In this document: piece by piece, positions 8,866-19,512 of the stretch
Numbering within the stretch: position 1 is the stretch's first letter
Layout of the letters: each line of letters opens with the position of its first letter
NCBI GenBank assembly: GCA_964019335.1
Contig: OZ025765.1
Coordinates: 1 to 50,167 of the forward strand
Length of the DNA: 50,167 bases
Direction: 5' to 3'
DNA from: Diplonema japonicum
Taxonomy: Eukaryota > Euglenozoa > Diplonemea > Diplonemida > Diplonemidae
Program-made: the position numbers and the translations under genes
Notes under the pieces: model-generated
Databases searched by the model: none
What the model saw: the letters and a program-made list of their open reading frames with translations, nothing else
What the model was told of the DNA's origin: nothing

Positions 8866-8902
8866 CAATAAAGTACAGAAACTGTAGCTTTAGAATCATT
8901 GG
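8866..8902 (-). ncRNA. Spliced-leader sequence (diplonemid type), exon copy
   Basis: The 37 nt read on the minus strand start with CCAATGATTC and end with CTGTACTTTATTG. From memory, the Diplonema spliced leader has the same length and differs at about three positions near its 5' end; the kinetoplastid leader shares the AACAGTTTCTGTACT core. The copy is followed directly by GT, as the exon/intron border of an SL RNA gene would be. The downstream bases do not show a clear Sm site, so this is more likely a leader copy fused to the retroelement than a complete working SL RNA gene. Confidence 0.7.
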
Positions 8903-8950
8903 TGTGGGTTTGCAGGTTTGCAGGTTTGCGGGTTTGCGGGTTTGCAGGTT
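8903..8950. repeat. Degenerate octamer repeat at the retroelement 5' end
   Basis: About five units of GGGTTTGC and its variant AGGTTTGC lie between two spliced-leader-like sequences. They match the long array at the window start, at the opposite end of the retroelement. A 16-bp direct repeat (8860-8875 and 8951-8966) brackets this block together with most of the leader copy. Confidence 0.75.
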
Positions 8951-8985
8951 AACAACCAATAAAGTAGTGGCTGTTCAGAATTCCA
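8951..8985 (-). other. Second, diverged spliced-leader-like sequence
   Basis: The minus strand reads ATTCTGAACAGCCAC and then TACTTTATTGGTTGTT. The last 16 bases are identical to the leader copy at 8860-8875, and the first part shares ATTCT and spaced matches with a short deletion. It may be a worn leader copy or a target-site duplication that includes the leader end. Confidence 0.45.
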
Positions 8986-9008
8986 TTTTCAGGACCAACT
9001 TGGGTGTT

Positions 9009-9370
9009 CAAAAAAAAAAATTTTTTTTACCCTCCCAGTGTTGTTATGAGAATGAGTTACCCCCCTGAAATTTTTGGATTTTTACTTACTTTTTACTTCA
9101 GAATATAGTTTAGAGATGTGTATTCCACCTAAACACCTTTCTGAACTTTTTGGTTTGCAGAAATGGGTTTATTAGGTGTTTTTAATATAAATTTCATGAT
9201 TTCTGGCTTTTTCCAGAAAAAAAATTTTAGGGTCAAAAATGGCTAAAGTGACCCCAAGTTTGGGGTCCCCTGGGAAAAAAAAATTTTTTTTTTGGCCAAA
9301 AATTTCCAAAAAAGTCTGTTTTGAGGGTGCTATAGGAGTGAGGGTCCCTAGAAAAAAAAATTTTTTTTTG
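9009..9370. repeat. Four palindromic A-tract/T-tract motifs
   Basis: Runs of about 8-9 A followed directly by 8-10 T occur near 9010, 9218, 9278 and 9351, several of them bounded by GGTCCC or GGCC. The spacing is roughly 60-210 bp. Such AnTn tracts are intrinsically bent or rigid. Read on the minus strand, three of them encode KK/FFF-type patches at the end of the weak ORF at 9172-9872. Confidence 0.6.
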
Positions 9371-9872
9371 CCCCCCCACCCCCCCACCCCCAGGTTTTTT
9401 CCTGTAACAACACTGAGCAGGTCTCTGGATGTGGAACTCTGAAAGTGTTTCAGCTTTTCCTGCAGCTCCTTCACCTTAAGCTGTGCAAGCCTCAGCTTTG
9501 CTTCCGTCTCAGAAAGGTGATTGGGGTTGGTTGAGGTAACTTCTACAAGGTTGTACACTTGTTCATCCACAGTTTTGGGAGGGAAGTGGAAAATGATTCC
9601 AGGCTCCTACTAACATACACAAGCAGCTGCAACCCTAGGAATGACACCAACAATCATACCATCCCAAGCCACTGCCTTGTCAGTTGCAGTTGGTATCGTG
9701 TTTTTACCACCAGTAGTTCTTCAATTTTAGTAGTGGCACATGGCTTTGAGGAGGAAGATGAAGACAAACAGGAACCAGTACTGTTACTCCTTTTTCTTTT
9801 CTTCTTGTTGTTGTTGTTGTTGTTGTTGTTGTCATCTCTCAGTACCTGTATAACATCTTTTCTTGTAGACAT
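9172..9872 (-). CDS. Possible hypothetical protein with a small intron
   Basis: The ATG at 9872 opens a frame starting MSTRKDVIQVLRDD, followed by Asn, Lys/Arg and Ser runs, and stopping at about 9654. A candidate 53-nt GT...AG intron (GTATGA... to ...GTTAGTAG, about 9605-9657) would join it to a second frame. That frame encodes PPKTVDEQVYNLVEVTS and a coiled-coil-like stretch (residues ending KVKELQEKLKHF), then low-complexity sequence made by the A/T palindromes. The base composition is AT-richer than the other genes. No family is recognised. It could equally be a remnant; the intron is inferred only from the motif and frame fit. Confidence 0.3.
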
Positions 9873-9937
9873 CTGTTTATACGTTTGAACTCCACAGCAA
9901 AAAAAAAGGGGGGATGTGGTGTTGTGGTTGTATCTTG

Positions 9938-10036
9938 TCCAGTCCAGTTCAGTCTGGTCTGCTCTGGTCCAGTCCAGTCCAGTCCGGTCTGGTCCAGTCT
10001 GGTCTGGTCCAGTCCAGTCCAGTCCAGTCAGTCCAG
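9938..10036. repeat. CCAGT/CTGGT pentamer minisatellite
   Basis: About 20 units of GTCCA and GTCTG alternate in blocks, so the array contains segments complementary to each other. A short related block lies at 10835-10868, and a 10-bp GGACTCcacA repeat at 10085-10130. No coding role is seen. Confidence 0.75.
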
Positions 10037-10600
10037 TGTTGGTCAGTCATCCCATCCCCTAAAACAGAATACAGGCCTGGATGGGACTCACAGGACTCCA
10101 CAGGACAGGACTCAACAGGACTCATGGGACTCTCCCCAACACTGTCATTATTTTTGATAGTTTTGCAACTTTTTTTTTTTTTTTTTTCTCTTTTTTTCCC
10201 TTTGGAAAAAAAAAAAAAAAAAAAATGGGGAAAAAAAAAAAGAGAAAAATCCTTGATTGACATACATGATGTGTTTACCTTTTTTTTTTCTCCTTCTTTT
10301 TTTCTTGTCTTCTCACATTTTTTTGCACACCTAAGCCAAGCTGTTGTTTCTGCTTTCCACATCAAATGTTGTATTTGGATGTAATAGAAAAGGGGAAATA
10401 ATAAATAATATGTATAAGAGGAGGGTGTGTATGTTTATACAACCTGTGTAAACAGATTGGTTCCTTGCTTTCAGCACCATGCCCCTAAATGCATGCAATG
10501 TACAGCTCAACTCCTGCATCACACTGCCTGTTTGTTGCACATATTTTCATGTTCTTGTATCCCCCCCCCCCCCCCCCCCACCTGAAAATAATATATAGGA
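10037..10600. other. Non-coding stretch with homopolymers
   Basis: The stretch contains decamer repeats, T and A runs at 10170-10245, and a run of about 19 C at 10561-10579. I see no supported gene. Confidence 0.5.
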
Positions 10601-10601
10601 G

Positions 10602-10733
10602 ATAAATATATGAGTTATAGGAGGCTGGTGTTGGCAGCACCCTGTACAAGAACTGTCTACTTATTACGGGGGTATACTGCAGCTGAGTTGTAGCTTCTTC
10701 TGCATTCTGCATTGTTTCCTTAATCACCACGGC
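10602..10733 (-). repeat. Dispersed repeat, full-length-like copy
   Basis: On the minus strand this matches 47430-47565 over about 125 bp: an ATTAAGGA start, GCAGAAGAAGCTA, then GTAGACAGTTCTT, GCCAACACC and GCCTCC. A tandem partial copy follows at 10735-10795. Other copies are at 47026-47100 and, 5'-truncated, at 40957-41012. The pattern of full and truncated copies on both strands resembles a SINE, but no tRNA-like promoter boxes were recognised. Confidence 0.65.
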
Positions 10734-10734
10734 C

Positions 10735-10795
10735 AGGATGTAGCTTCTTCTGCGTTCTACATCATGCCCTTAATCACTGCAGCCAGGTTGTAACT
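10735..10795 (-). repeat. Dispersed repeat, tandem partial copy
   Basis: It carries the first half of the unit at 10602-10733 (GATTAAGG...GCAGAAGAAGCTAC) and lies directly next to it in the same orientation. Confidence 0.55.
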
Positions 10796-10878
10796 CCTGT
10801 CCCTTGGAGTCCCCTGAGTCCCTCAAGGGTCTGGACCAACACTGGTCTGGTCCAGTCTGGTCTAGTCCTAATTAGGAT

Positions 10879-11211
10879 TCACCCATCACTGATGTCAGCT
10901 TTGGGCAGCTTCTGGAGTACTTCTTCTCTATATGTCCTCTGCTCATCCTTCTTTTTCTTCTTTATGCCTTGCCCTTCTATTCCAACATCCAGTTGCACCA
11001 GCAGACTCCACTCCCATGGGGGAAAGGGTGATGAGTTGTGAAGAGGTGCTCTTTTGTACTTATTCAATTTGTTCTCATTGATTGCCCTGCTCCTTGCCTT
11101 AAAGAGCCAGGTTCCTCTTGCTGTCCCTGCCCCCATTGCTGCAGTGTGCCCACTTGTCCCCTCCATCCTTACAAGCTTCTCATACATGGATGACGTCTCG
11201 TATTTTATCAT
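10879..11211 (-). CDS. Hypothetical protein fragment
   Basis: An ATG at 11211 opens a 110-residue frame (MIKYETSSMYEKLVRMEGTS...) that ends ...LPKADISDG at 10879. The residue mix looks protein-like and not low complexity except for one Lys run, and the frame extends upstream past the ATG. No domain is recognised. It lies in the AT-rich segment on the strand opposite to the following genes, and may be an exon or a remnant. Confidence 0.25.
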   Translation of the reverse strand: MIKYETSSMYEKLVRMEGTSGHTAAMGAGTARGTWLFKARSRAINENKLNKYKRAPLHNSSPFPPWEWSLLVQLDVGIEGQGIKKKKKDEQRTYREEVLQKLPKADISDG

Positions 11212-11598
11212 CTCCCATACCGGCCATAGCCTTGTGATTTTCAGGAGGTCTTGGATAGGTGTTGTAGGAAGGCAGCCTGTTATGATGCGTGTTCATCCAG
11301 GTGGGATAGTGAATCCCCCACTTGGCCAACAAGTAACAAAAAAAGAAAGTGCATTCACACAAAATTTAAAAAGAGAGAGAGCACAAGAAATTAAAAAAAA
11401 AAAAAAAAGAGAACAAGTGTATGAATAGAAGAATGCTATGGAAGAAAAGAGAAATAAAAAGTTTGTGAGCAGCAACCTTATCTATCCCTGTTTACCCCCC
11501 CCCCAATTTTTCAATACACTTACCTGTAAAAAAACGTAACCCAAAAGCAAGCTAGGGCTTACCTCTCCTCAACACAATTTAAGAAGAATGTCTTTTTA
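11212..11598. other. Intergenic, no gene seen
   Basis: The stretch contains A runs near 11394-11408 and a C run at 11506-11514. A pyrimidine-rich stretch (CTCTCCTCAACACAATTTAAG) shortly before 11590 could serve as a splice acceptor for the next gene. Confidence 0.4.
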
Positions 11599-13206
11599 AT
11601 GGGATTTTTGAATATGGTCACGAAGAGGAAAGCACCATCTGTGAGCCTGCAGGTTGTGTTCCCAGGATCAAGAACCATCAGCATCGAGGCAGAGGCCAAT
11701 GAACAGATGAAAACAGTGAAGGAAATGGTGGCGAAAGCAGCAGATCTTTCTGCAGATAACTTTTCTCTCACCTTCGAAGGGGAGGAGGTAGGCAGTGAAG
11801 ATGACACAAGGCTCGTCTCGGATCTGCCTTTCGAGGATCAGAGCGTTCTTCAGGTGGTTGTCAGTGAGAAGTACAAGAAGCAAGAAGCCTTGAAGAAGCT
11901 TTCTGTTCTGGGGTGGGAAGGATCGACACCTGAAGATGTTAAAGCAAAAATGGAGCGTGTAAAGTACCTTCGGGTGAGACATCGAGCTCCTGCAATATGC
12001 GAGGATAAGAAGTACTGGTATGTTTTTGCTGCGATGGTAGATGCAGGACTCTGTGAAGACAAGGATACGTTGGGGGACCTGTTGGTTTATTTTGCTGAGA
12101 ACAACTTTGTTCGTTGCATAGAGCTATTCATAACACGTACCAACGTTGACGCAACAGGGCGGTTCGGTTTGAATGCTCTGCAAACTGCTTCGAGATACGG
12201 TTTTGCAGACGCTGTGTCCCTTCTCCTGGCAGCACATGCAGATGTGCTTGTAACAACAAGAGAGAACATGACCCTTCTCCACTTAGCAACAGGCGAGGCT
12301 GTTGTGCGCCTCCTCCTCACAACACCCATTGATGTCAATGCAAAGGATGCTTCAGGACGTACTCGGCTATGCCTTGCATCGCTTAACGGAGAAATAGGTG
12401 TGATTACCCTCCTCCTTGAATCGTCTGCCGATGTTAACAAGAAGGACAGTAGTGGCAACTCACCACTTCACCTTGCACAAAACGGGGATGTTGTTGCTTG
12501 CCTGCTTCAAGCCAAGGCGATCGACGTGAACGCCAGGAACGTATTCAGTCGGACTCCGCTCCACTTCACCGTGAATGCAAAGTGCGTCAATGCTTGTTCT
12601 TGTCTCCTTGCATCGTCTGGCGATGTGCATGTGAAAGACAAGTATGGCAACACGCCTCTTCACTATGCTGCAGCACGCAGCCTTAGTAGCATCTCGTCCC
12701 TCCTCCTTACTTGGTCCGCCAATGTGAATGCAAAGGACAACAAAGGGGGAACACCGCTGCATTTGGCAAGGAATAAGAACATGGCTGCCTTACTGCTTCG
12801 TCACGGGGCCGACGTTGATGTAAGGAACTGCAATGGAGAAACCCCTCTGCATGTTGCTTCTCTGCACTGCCGTGCAGATGTGGTGTTGGCCCTGCTTGCA
12901 GCGTCTGCTGATGTGAACACACTAGACCACGATGGGAAGACAGCGCTTTTCTTGGCACCAAAAAGGCACATTGCGGCACAGCTCCTACTGCACAAGGCCG
13001 ACGTGAACACCAAAGCGAGAAACGGTGTGACCCCTCTGCACCAGGCTGTCTGCCATGGGGACCACAGCATTGTGTCCCTCCTCCTCGCATCAGGTGCCGA
13101 TGTGAGCACAGAGGACGCCCATGGCAACACAGCTTTGCATCTTGCAAGAGGTGAAAAAATCGTCTCAGCTCTTAAAAAATCGTCACAGTCCTCTCGGATG
13201 TTGTGA
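11599..13206 (+). CDS. Ubiquitin-like/ankyrin-repeat protein, large paralog
   Basis: The 535-residue protein begins with a ubiquitin-like fold (about residues 14-92: a SVSLQVVFPGS strand, a TVKEMVAKAADL helix, FEDQSVLQVVV at the end). A linker domain of about 80 residues follows. Then come about ten ankyrin repeats (from about 160 to 525) with repeated GxTPLHxA and VNAKD motifs. Ankyrin repeats bind partner proteins; with the ubiquitin-like head it may be an adaptor for ubiquitin-pathway or signalling complexes, which is inference. A second ATG at 11614 is a possible start. Two shorter paralogs with the same N-terminal domain lie at 26777 and 32209. The next gene starts only 153 bp downstream on the same strand, fitting polycistronic transcription. 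Confidence 0.85.
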   Translation: MGFLNMVTKRKAPSVSLQVVFPGSRTISIEAEANEQMKTVKEMVAKAADLSADNFSLTFEGEEVGSEDDTRLVSDLPFEDQSVLQVVVSEKYKKQEALKKLSVLGWEGSTPEDVKAKMERVKYLRVRHRAPAICEDKKYWYVFAAMVDAGLCEDKDTLGDLLVYFAENNFVRCIELFITRTNVDATGRFGLNALQTASRYGFADAVSLLLAAHADVLVTTRENMTLLHLATGEAVVRLLLTTPIDVNAKDASGRTRLCLASLNGEIGVITLLLESSADVNKKDSSGNSPLHLAQNGDVVACLLQAKAIDVNARNVFSRTPLHFTVNAKCVNACSCLLASSGDVHVKDKYGNTPLHYAAARSLSSISSLLLTWSANVNAKDNKGGTPLHLARNKNMAALLLRHGADVDVRNCNGETPLHVASLHCRADVVLALLAASADVNTLDHDGKTALFLAPKRHIAAQLLLHKADVNTKARNGVTPLHQAVCHGDHSIVSLLLASGADVSTEDAHGNTALHLARGEKIVSALKKSSQSSRML

Positions 13207-13350
13207 TGATGGGAAAAATAAACCTGGTTGTATTTTTGCAGACCATACAGACTTTGCAACCTCAAAATTCCCCCCCCCCCTTTTTTTTGAGGGAGATTTT
13301 AGGATTGGGTTTATAAGGTACAATACCAAAGTGCAGGGCTTCTGTAGTAA

Positions 13351-15564
<2,214 letters not shown>

Positions 15565-15920
15565 AAAGCCAGTGTAACGTATTAAGTCGAGAATTAAAGA
15601 AGAAGAAAAAATATCCAGCTAGCCTTCCAACACAACACAAGAGTCAAACGAGTTCAGCCATTGCAGCCATTGTTTTGAAAAATAGCAATTTTCTGTGTCC
15701 TTCTTCGAACACAAGGGTGAGGGGATGCTAAACAGGTTTTAGAGATATGAGACTATAACTTTCAAAAAAAGAAAAGAAAATTGTTATAACCTTTTTTTGC
15801 CATGCAACTTTTTTAAAAACACCTTCTCTTCCCTGTCATTAGATAAAAAGCCGTTAAAAAAAGGTTCAGAAACGAAAAAAAAAACAAAAGTACTTTATTG
15901 GCAGAAAAAAAAAAAAAAAA
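15565..15920. other. Intergenic with A-rich leader
   Basis: No gene is seen. At 15890-15900 the sequence GTACTTTATTG equals the last 11 bases of the spliced-leader copy at 8866. It is followed by GCAG and 18 A leading straight into the ATG at 15921. Confidence 0.45.
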
Positions 15921-18068
15921 ATGAACAAAGACTGGACCCAGTTGCATAGTCTGCTGTCAGCACAGCCCTGCAGGTCCTGCAAAGGTGACACGGTGATGGT
16001 GCTGGGGTACATGGGGTGCGGGAAGACAGTGACAGTGCACTGCCTGGCGGGGTCGGACCTGTCTCTCAATCACTTCGAGGAGGTGGACATCTTGCACTGC
16101 GGCAAAGGGGCGCGTGACCTGGTGGTGGGGAACAAGTCAAGCAGTGTGTACCAGGTTGCAACAGCCGAAGATGGACTGCAGCTTGTCGACACGCCTGGCT
16201 GCGCAGGGTGAGCGAGGCAGCCCGCAGCCTTCAGCACGAGCTTCTGAAGAAGTGCGTCGAGGGTTGTAGGCAGCTGCGGTTCTTGGTGCTGCTCAACGTG
16301 CACCTTAACAGCAACAGGATGGATGCACTAAAACGTACGGCTGCTGACTGCGACAGGCTCTTCACCTCCTTCGGCTTGGAGTGCGCCCTGCAGGCCACAA
16401 CCTTCGCATTTACCTTCGGGGACAGCGACACATATTATAAAGACAAACCACTGCACTCGATCAACAAGGTTTTGGAGGACGCCCCACCTACCCGTCGTGC
16501 CGTCTACCGCGAGATGCAGCGTCAGGTACAGCAGCAAGGCACCCTGCTCATCAATATCTCCGATGTCACCACCACGAAAACCCGCCTGCTGCAGGCAAAC
16601 ACAACACCCGTCAGCTGCCCGCATGCGAAGCTCGACAGCAAGACGGAGATCTTCCTTGCAGGGCAAGTGGACACCCTGTATGCCAACATGCGGCGGGAGC
16701 TGTTTGGTGACATCCGCTCACAGTGGAGCTTTCTTGAGGACTTGAACAGCACCCTCTCTTGCAAGGAGACAACAAATCTGCTCCGGCAGTGGGAGAAGGA
16801 GGTGCATAGTTACAAAAGCAGCTCGAGGGCATCAAGGCTAGTTTGGAGCTGTACTTTGTCCCATGCACAAGCTCCCCTGCAGGCACTGTGCTGAGCGGGC
16901 ACGGATCCTTCGAGAGGCTCCGCGAGGCCTTTGGTAAACGGTGCCTTGGGCTGCCTTGGGATGCGGCAGATGCAGAGAAGCACTTCGCCGACAGCTGTTC
17001 AAAGCCAGCCCTGCTGCCCGTTTGTAACGATGTGAAGGACCTGTCACACGCGTGTTTCCAGCTCCTGCACAATGCGGAAGACAAGTTCATGAGGGAGTTC
17101 GACAAGATGCTGCGCCGCGCTGCCGGACAAGAGGGCTGCGATGTTGATTGCGAAGACACTCGACACACACAGAGGCGCCCTACACGACAACATGCGTAAG
17201 AAGCTACATGACATGCTGAAGGATGTGCTCGAAAAACCATGAAGTCGTTCACCACCGTGCACATCAGGCCTGTCGCCTACAGGGTGGACTTCCTACTGTC
17301 GGGGGCTGCTGGCCCGCTCTCCAGACACATTGACACTGCACTTGTGGACGACATCGAAGTCATGAAGAAACGGCTGGAGAGTGCTGTGTGTGAGGTGTTC
17401 GACTCCGTCCACCGAAAGGACGGGAGTACTGACAGAGATAGAGTTGAGTTCTGGCTGCAGGAGGTGCCAAAGATGCGGCACGAGTCACTGCAAGGGCTGA
17501 GGTGCCGTGTGGGTGTTCTGAAGGTGCGTTTGGAGATACTGTGGGGACCCTTGGCCGATGAGGCAGCGGAAATATTCTCGAAGCAGACACCCAACAGAGT
17601 CAAGCACGTTGTGGAGAGGCTTGCACTGCGCCGCAACGAGCCATGCGCCGACAAGGAGTTAGATGAACTGGACCAGAGACTGCTGAAAATGTGCACCATT
17701 CCGCTGTCCGTCCCCTTCATGCGCACCTTCGTCGATGAGGCACACTGCCCTGACCTGTTGCAAGACACCCATAGGGAATGCACCATGAAGCTCGAGGAAG
17801 TGAGAGGCTGGGGGTGCCAGCAGAGAAGGTGGTGAAGATGCTCAGCGAAAGGACACTGTCGCCTGAGATCGAGCAGGAGCTGATCTGGGAGGGGTACACG
17901 TCCTTCGAGATCTACTACGAGATCCACAAGCGGGCGGTGTTCATTAAGAAGCGTGACGAGGCGCTTAAGAAGCGGGGCATAAAGCGTATCAAGTACTGCA
18001 CACTGTGTTTGCGTATCGATTGCAATGTCAGTCCCGTTTCCTTCGATGTGGAGGTGGACTTGCCATAG
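15921..18068 (+). pseudogene. P-loop GTPase-like gene with multiple frameshifts
   Basis: The first frame (15921-16211) holds a P-loop (GYMGCGKT) and a Walker-B-like LVDTPG, as in AIG1/dynamin-like GTPases. Coherent protein then continues in other frames: 16208-16894, about 16840-17130, about 17130-17237, 17239-17835, and about 17780-18068. Net shifts occur near 16205, 16820 (an AAAA run), 17130, 17235 (an AAAAA run) and 17815 (a G5 run). The original protein would have been about 700 residues, with a helical middle and no other domain I recognise. Serial -1-type shifts near homopolymers fit decay or sequencing error. A GTGAGC donor-like site at 16207 could allow a very short intron instead. 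An A18 leader directly precedes the ATG. Confidence 0.55.
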
Positions 18069-18579
18069 CTTTCGAATGCAAATCAAAATTGCAGCTTCCT
18101 TCTTCTTTTTTCAGAGGAGGTACTCCGTGCCATCTAGCCACAATGGCACTTGTGGTTCCGCAGGGTTCTCTTTACTAGTGTTATTGTTAATGGGTTAAAG
18201 CATTTTTTCAAAATGACCCTCCATTCTTATTTTCGTTCTCTTTGCTTGCAACAAGGGGAATCCAACCTGGTTACTCGCTTTTTACTTTTCTAAGACAACG
18301 TTCACATGCAGCGCTGTTTAACAGAGTTTTAAACTGAGGACTTTGCACTGTACATCTTTTTTTTTATATTTTGCATGAACAGGGAAAACAATATATTGTC
18401 AATGAATTGTTAGTGCTAGAAAGAGTAGTGGTGGCATAGTTGGGCTTATCCTTCTACAGGTTAACCCCCGGCTGTGCACAAACAACACTGCTGAGCGCCT
18501 TTGGACTTTTATCACCTTGACGTTAAAAGATCGATTTTTTATTATGCCTTTCATCTCAACCCCTTTGACCATGAACTCA
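18069..18579. other. Intergenic, nothing recognised
   Basis: AT-rich sequence with a pyrimidine tract ending in CAG near 18112 and a T run near 18358. No supported gene. Confidence 0.4.
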
Positions 18580-18978
18580 CAGATCTTATGTCATGTCGAT
18601 CAACGGGTCGAGCGCTCTGCTGTAGTGCTGAAGGAGGTCTTGGGGCAAGCTTTCGCAGGATTTGAAATAAGAGCTGCAGGAGATGGACGTTCTCGTGGAG
18701 AGAACGCTCAAACACTTCCTCCTCGAATGCCCAGCATCCCAAAGGCAAGGATTAAACCCTTCAACACTCTGACGCTGAAACACATCCTTGTGGACGACCC
18801 CCAAAAGGCAATCCTGTTTCTTGAAGAGACCGAAAACAGCACAGCAGCAGACCAATCTGACGAGATTAGATAGTGCAAAAGAAAACAAAGCCCCTTTCCC
18901 CCCACTCCAACAACGTCAACACCTCCTCCCTTTTCTAGGGGCATTCGGATCTCGCACAGAGTTTGCATGACATCGAAG

Positions 18979-19017
<39 letters not shown>
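18580..19017 (+). mobile_element. Decayed LINE 3' end with poly(A) tail
   Basis: One frame encodes TLKHFLLECPASQRQ, the His-Cys end of the C-terminal zinc motif common in LINE proteins. After a frameshift the next frame encodes TLKHILVDDPQKAILFLEETE, the usual following helix region. A 3' stretch (about 18930-18975: TCTAGGGGC...AGTTTGCATGACATC) leads into about 40 A at 18978-19017. A closely similar 3' stretch without the tail occurs at 47187-47236. The fragment is a different lineage from the LINE at 27391. Confidence 0.55.
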
Positions 19018-19018
<1 letters not shown>

Positions 19019-19512
19019 ATGAGTGTCACAGTGTTCGTAAAGAAAAAAGCGGAGATTGGTGTGCTCGTTTGTGTAGATGGAAGTTCAAACTGCTTTGGGA
19101 GGAGAAGATTCTCAGCAGGTTCGGGATAGAGAGGTCCAGGGGACTGCTGCCTCACTACTGCTTCTGAGGCGTCCCTCCAGGCCCACCTTGCCACCGCATT
19201 CTCCTCACCACCCTTCCAGCTCCATGCTGTGGCCGCGAGCCAAGGCATGTGGTTTGTTTTTTCAGTGCGCTTATGCGCATTTGCTTCCCCCCCCCCCCCC
19301 CCCCCATTTCTTCCAGCCTCTTTGTTCGAGCAGAAAACTCCCTGCCGATGGCCCCATCTCTACCTTCTCTGTGGGGATATACACTTTCCTTGTGATAGTA
19401 CTTAATCAAAGAGTAGTAGCTCCCTTTATATTTCCTTTCCTCGAGCCCATGTCAAAAAAGATCCACACACACACAGGTTACTTTAAAAAAAAAAAAAGAA
19501 GAAAAAAAAAGG
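19018..19512. other. Intergenic, homopolymers and possible acceptor
   Basis: Contains a C run near 19287-19305, an ACACACACAG site near 19475 that could be a splice acceptor, and an A/G-rich leader (A12, GAAG, A9, GG) up to the ATG at 19513. No gene seen. Confidence 0.4.

Larger units (their letters stand above)
230..8902 (-). mobile_element. Non-LTR retroelement with AlkB, OTU protease, RT and restriction-like endonuclease
   Basis: One minus-strand unit holds three consecutive long reading frames (7642-8694, 6620-7642, 302-6532) with retroelement domains. No long terminal repeats are seen. The domain order zinc finger, cysteine protease, RT, restriction-like endonuclease parallels the NeSL group of nematode elements, which target spliced-leader genes but carry a Ulp1-type protease; here the protease is OTU-like. 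A spliced-leader-like sequence (8866-8902) lies at the 5' end, and an octamer repeat flanks both ends. The exact ends are uncertain because target-site duplications are obscured by the repeats. The 2,000-codon frame without stops suggests a young copy. Confidence 0.8.

Noticed and set aside
230-8902. LTR retrotransposon
   Set aside because: No long terminal repeats, integrase or aspartic protease were found; the restriction-like endonuclease indicates a non-LTR element.
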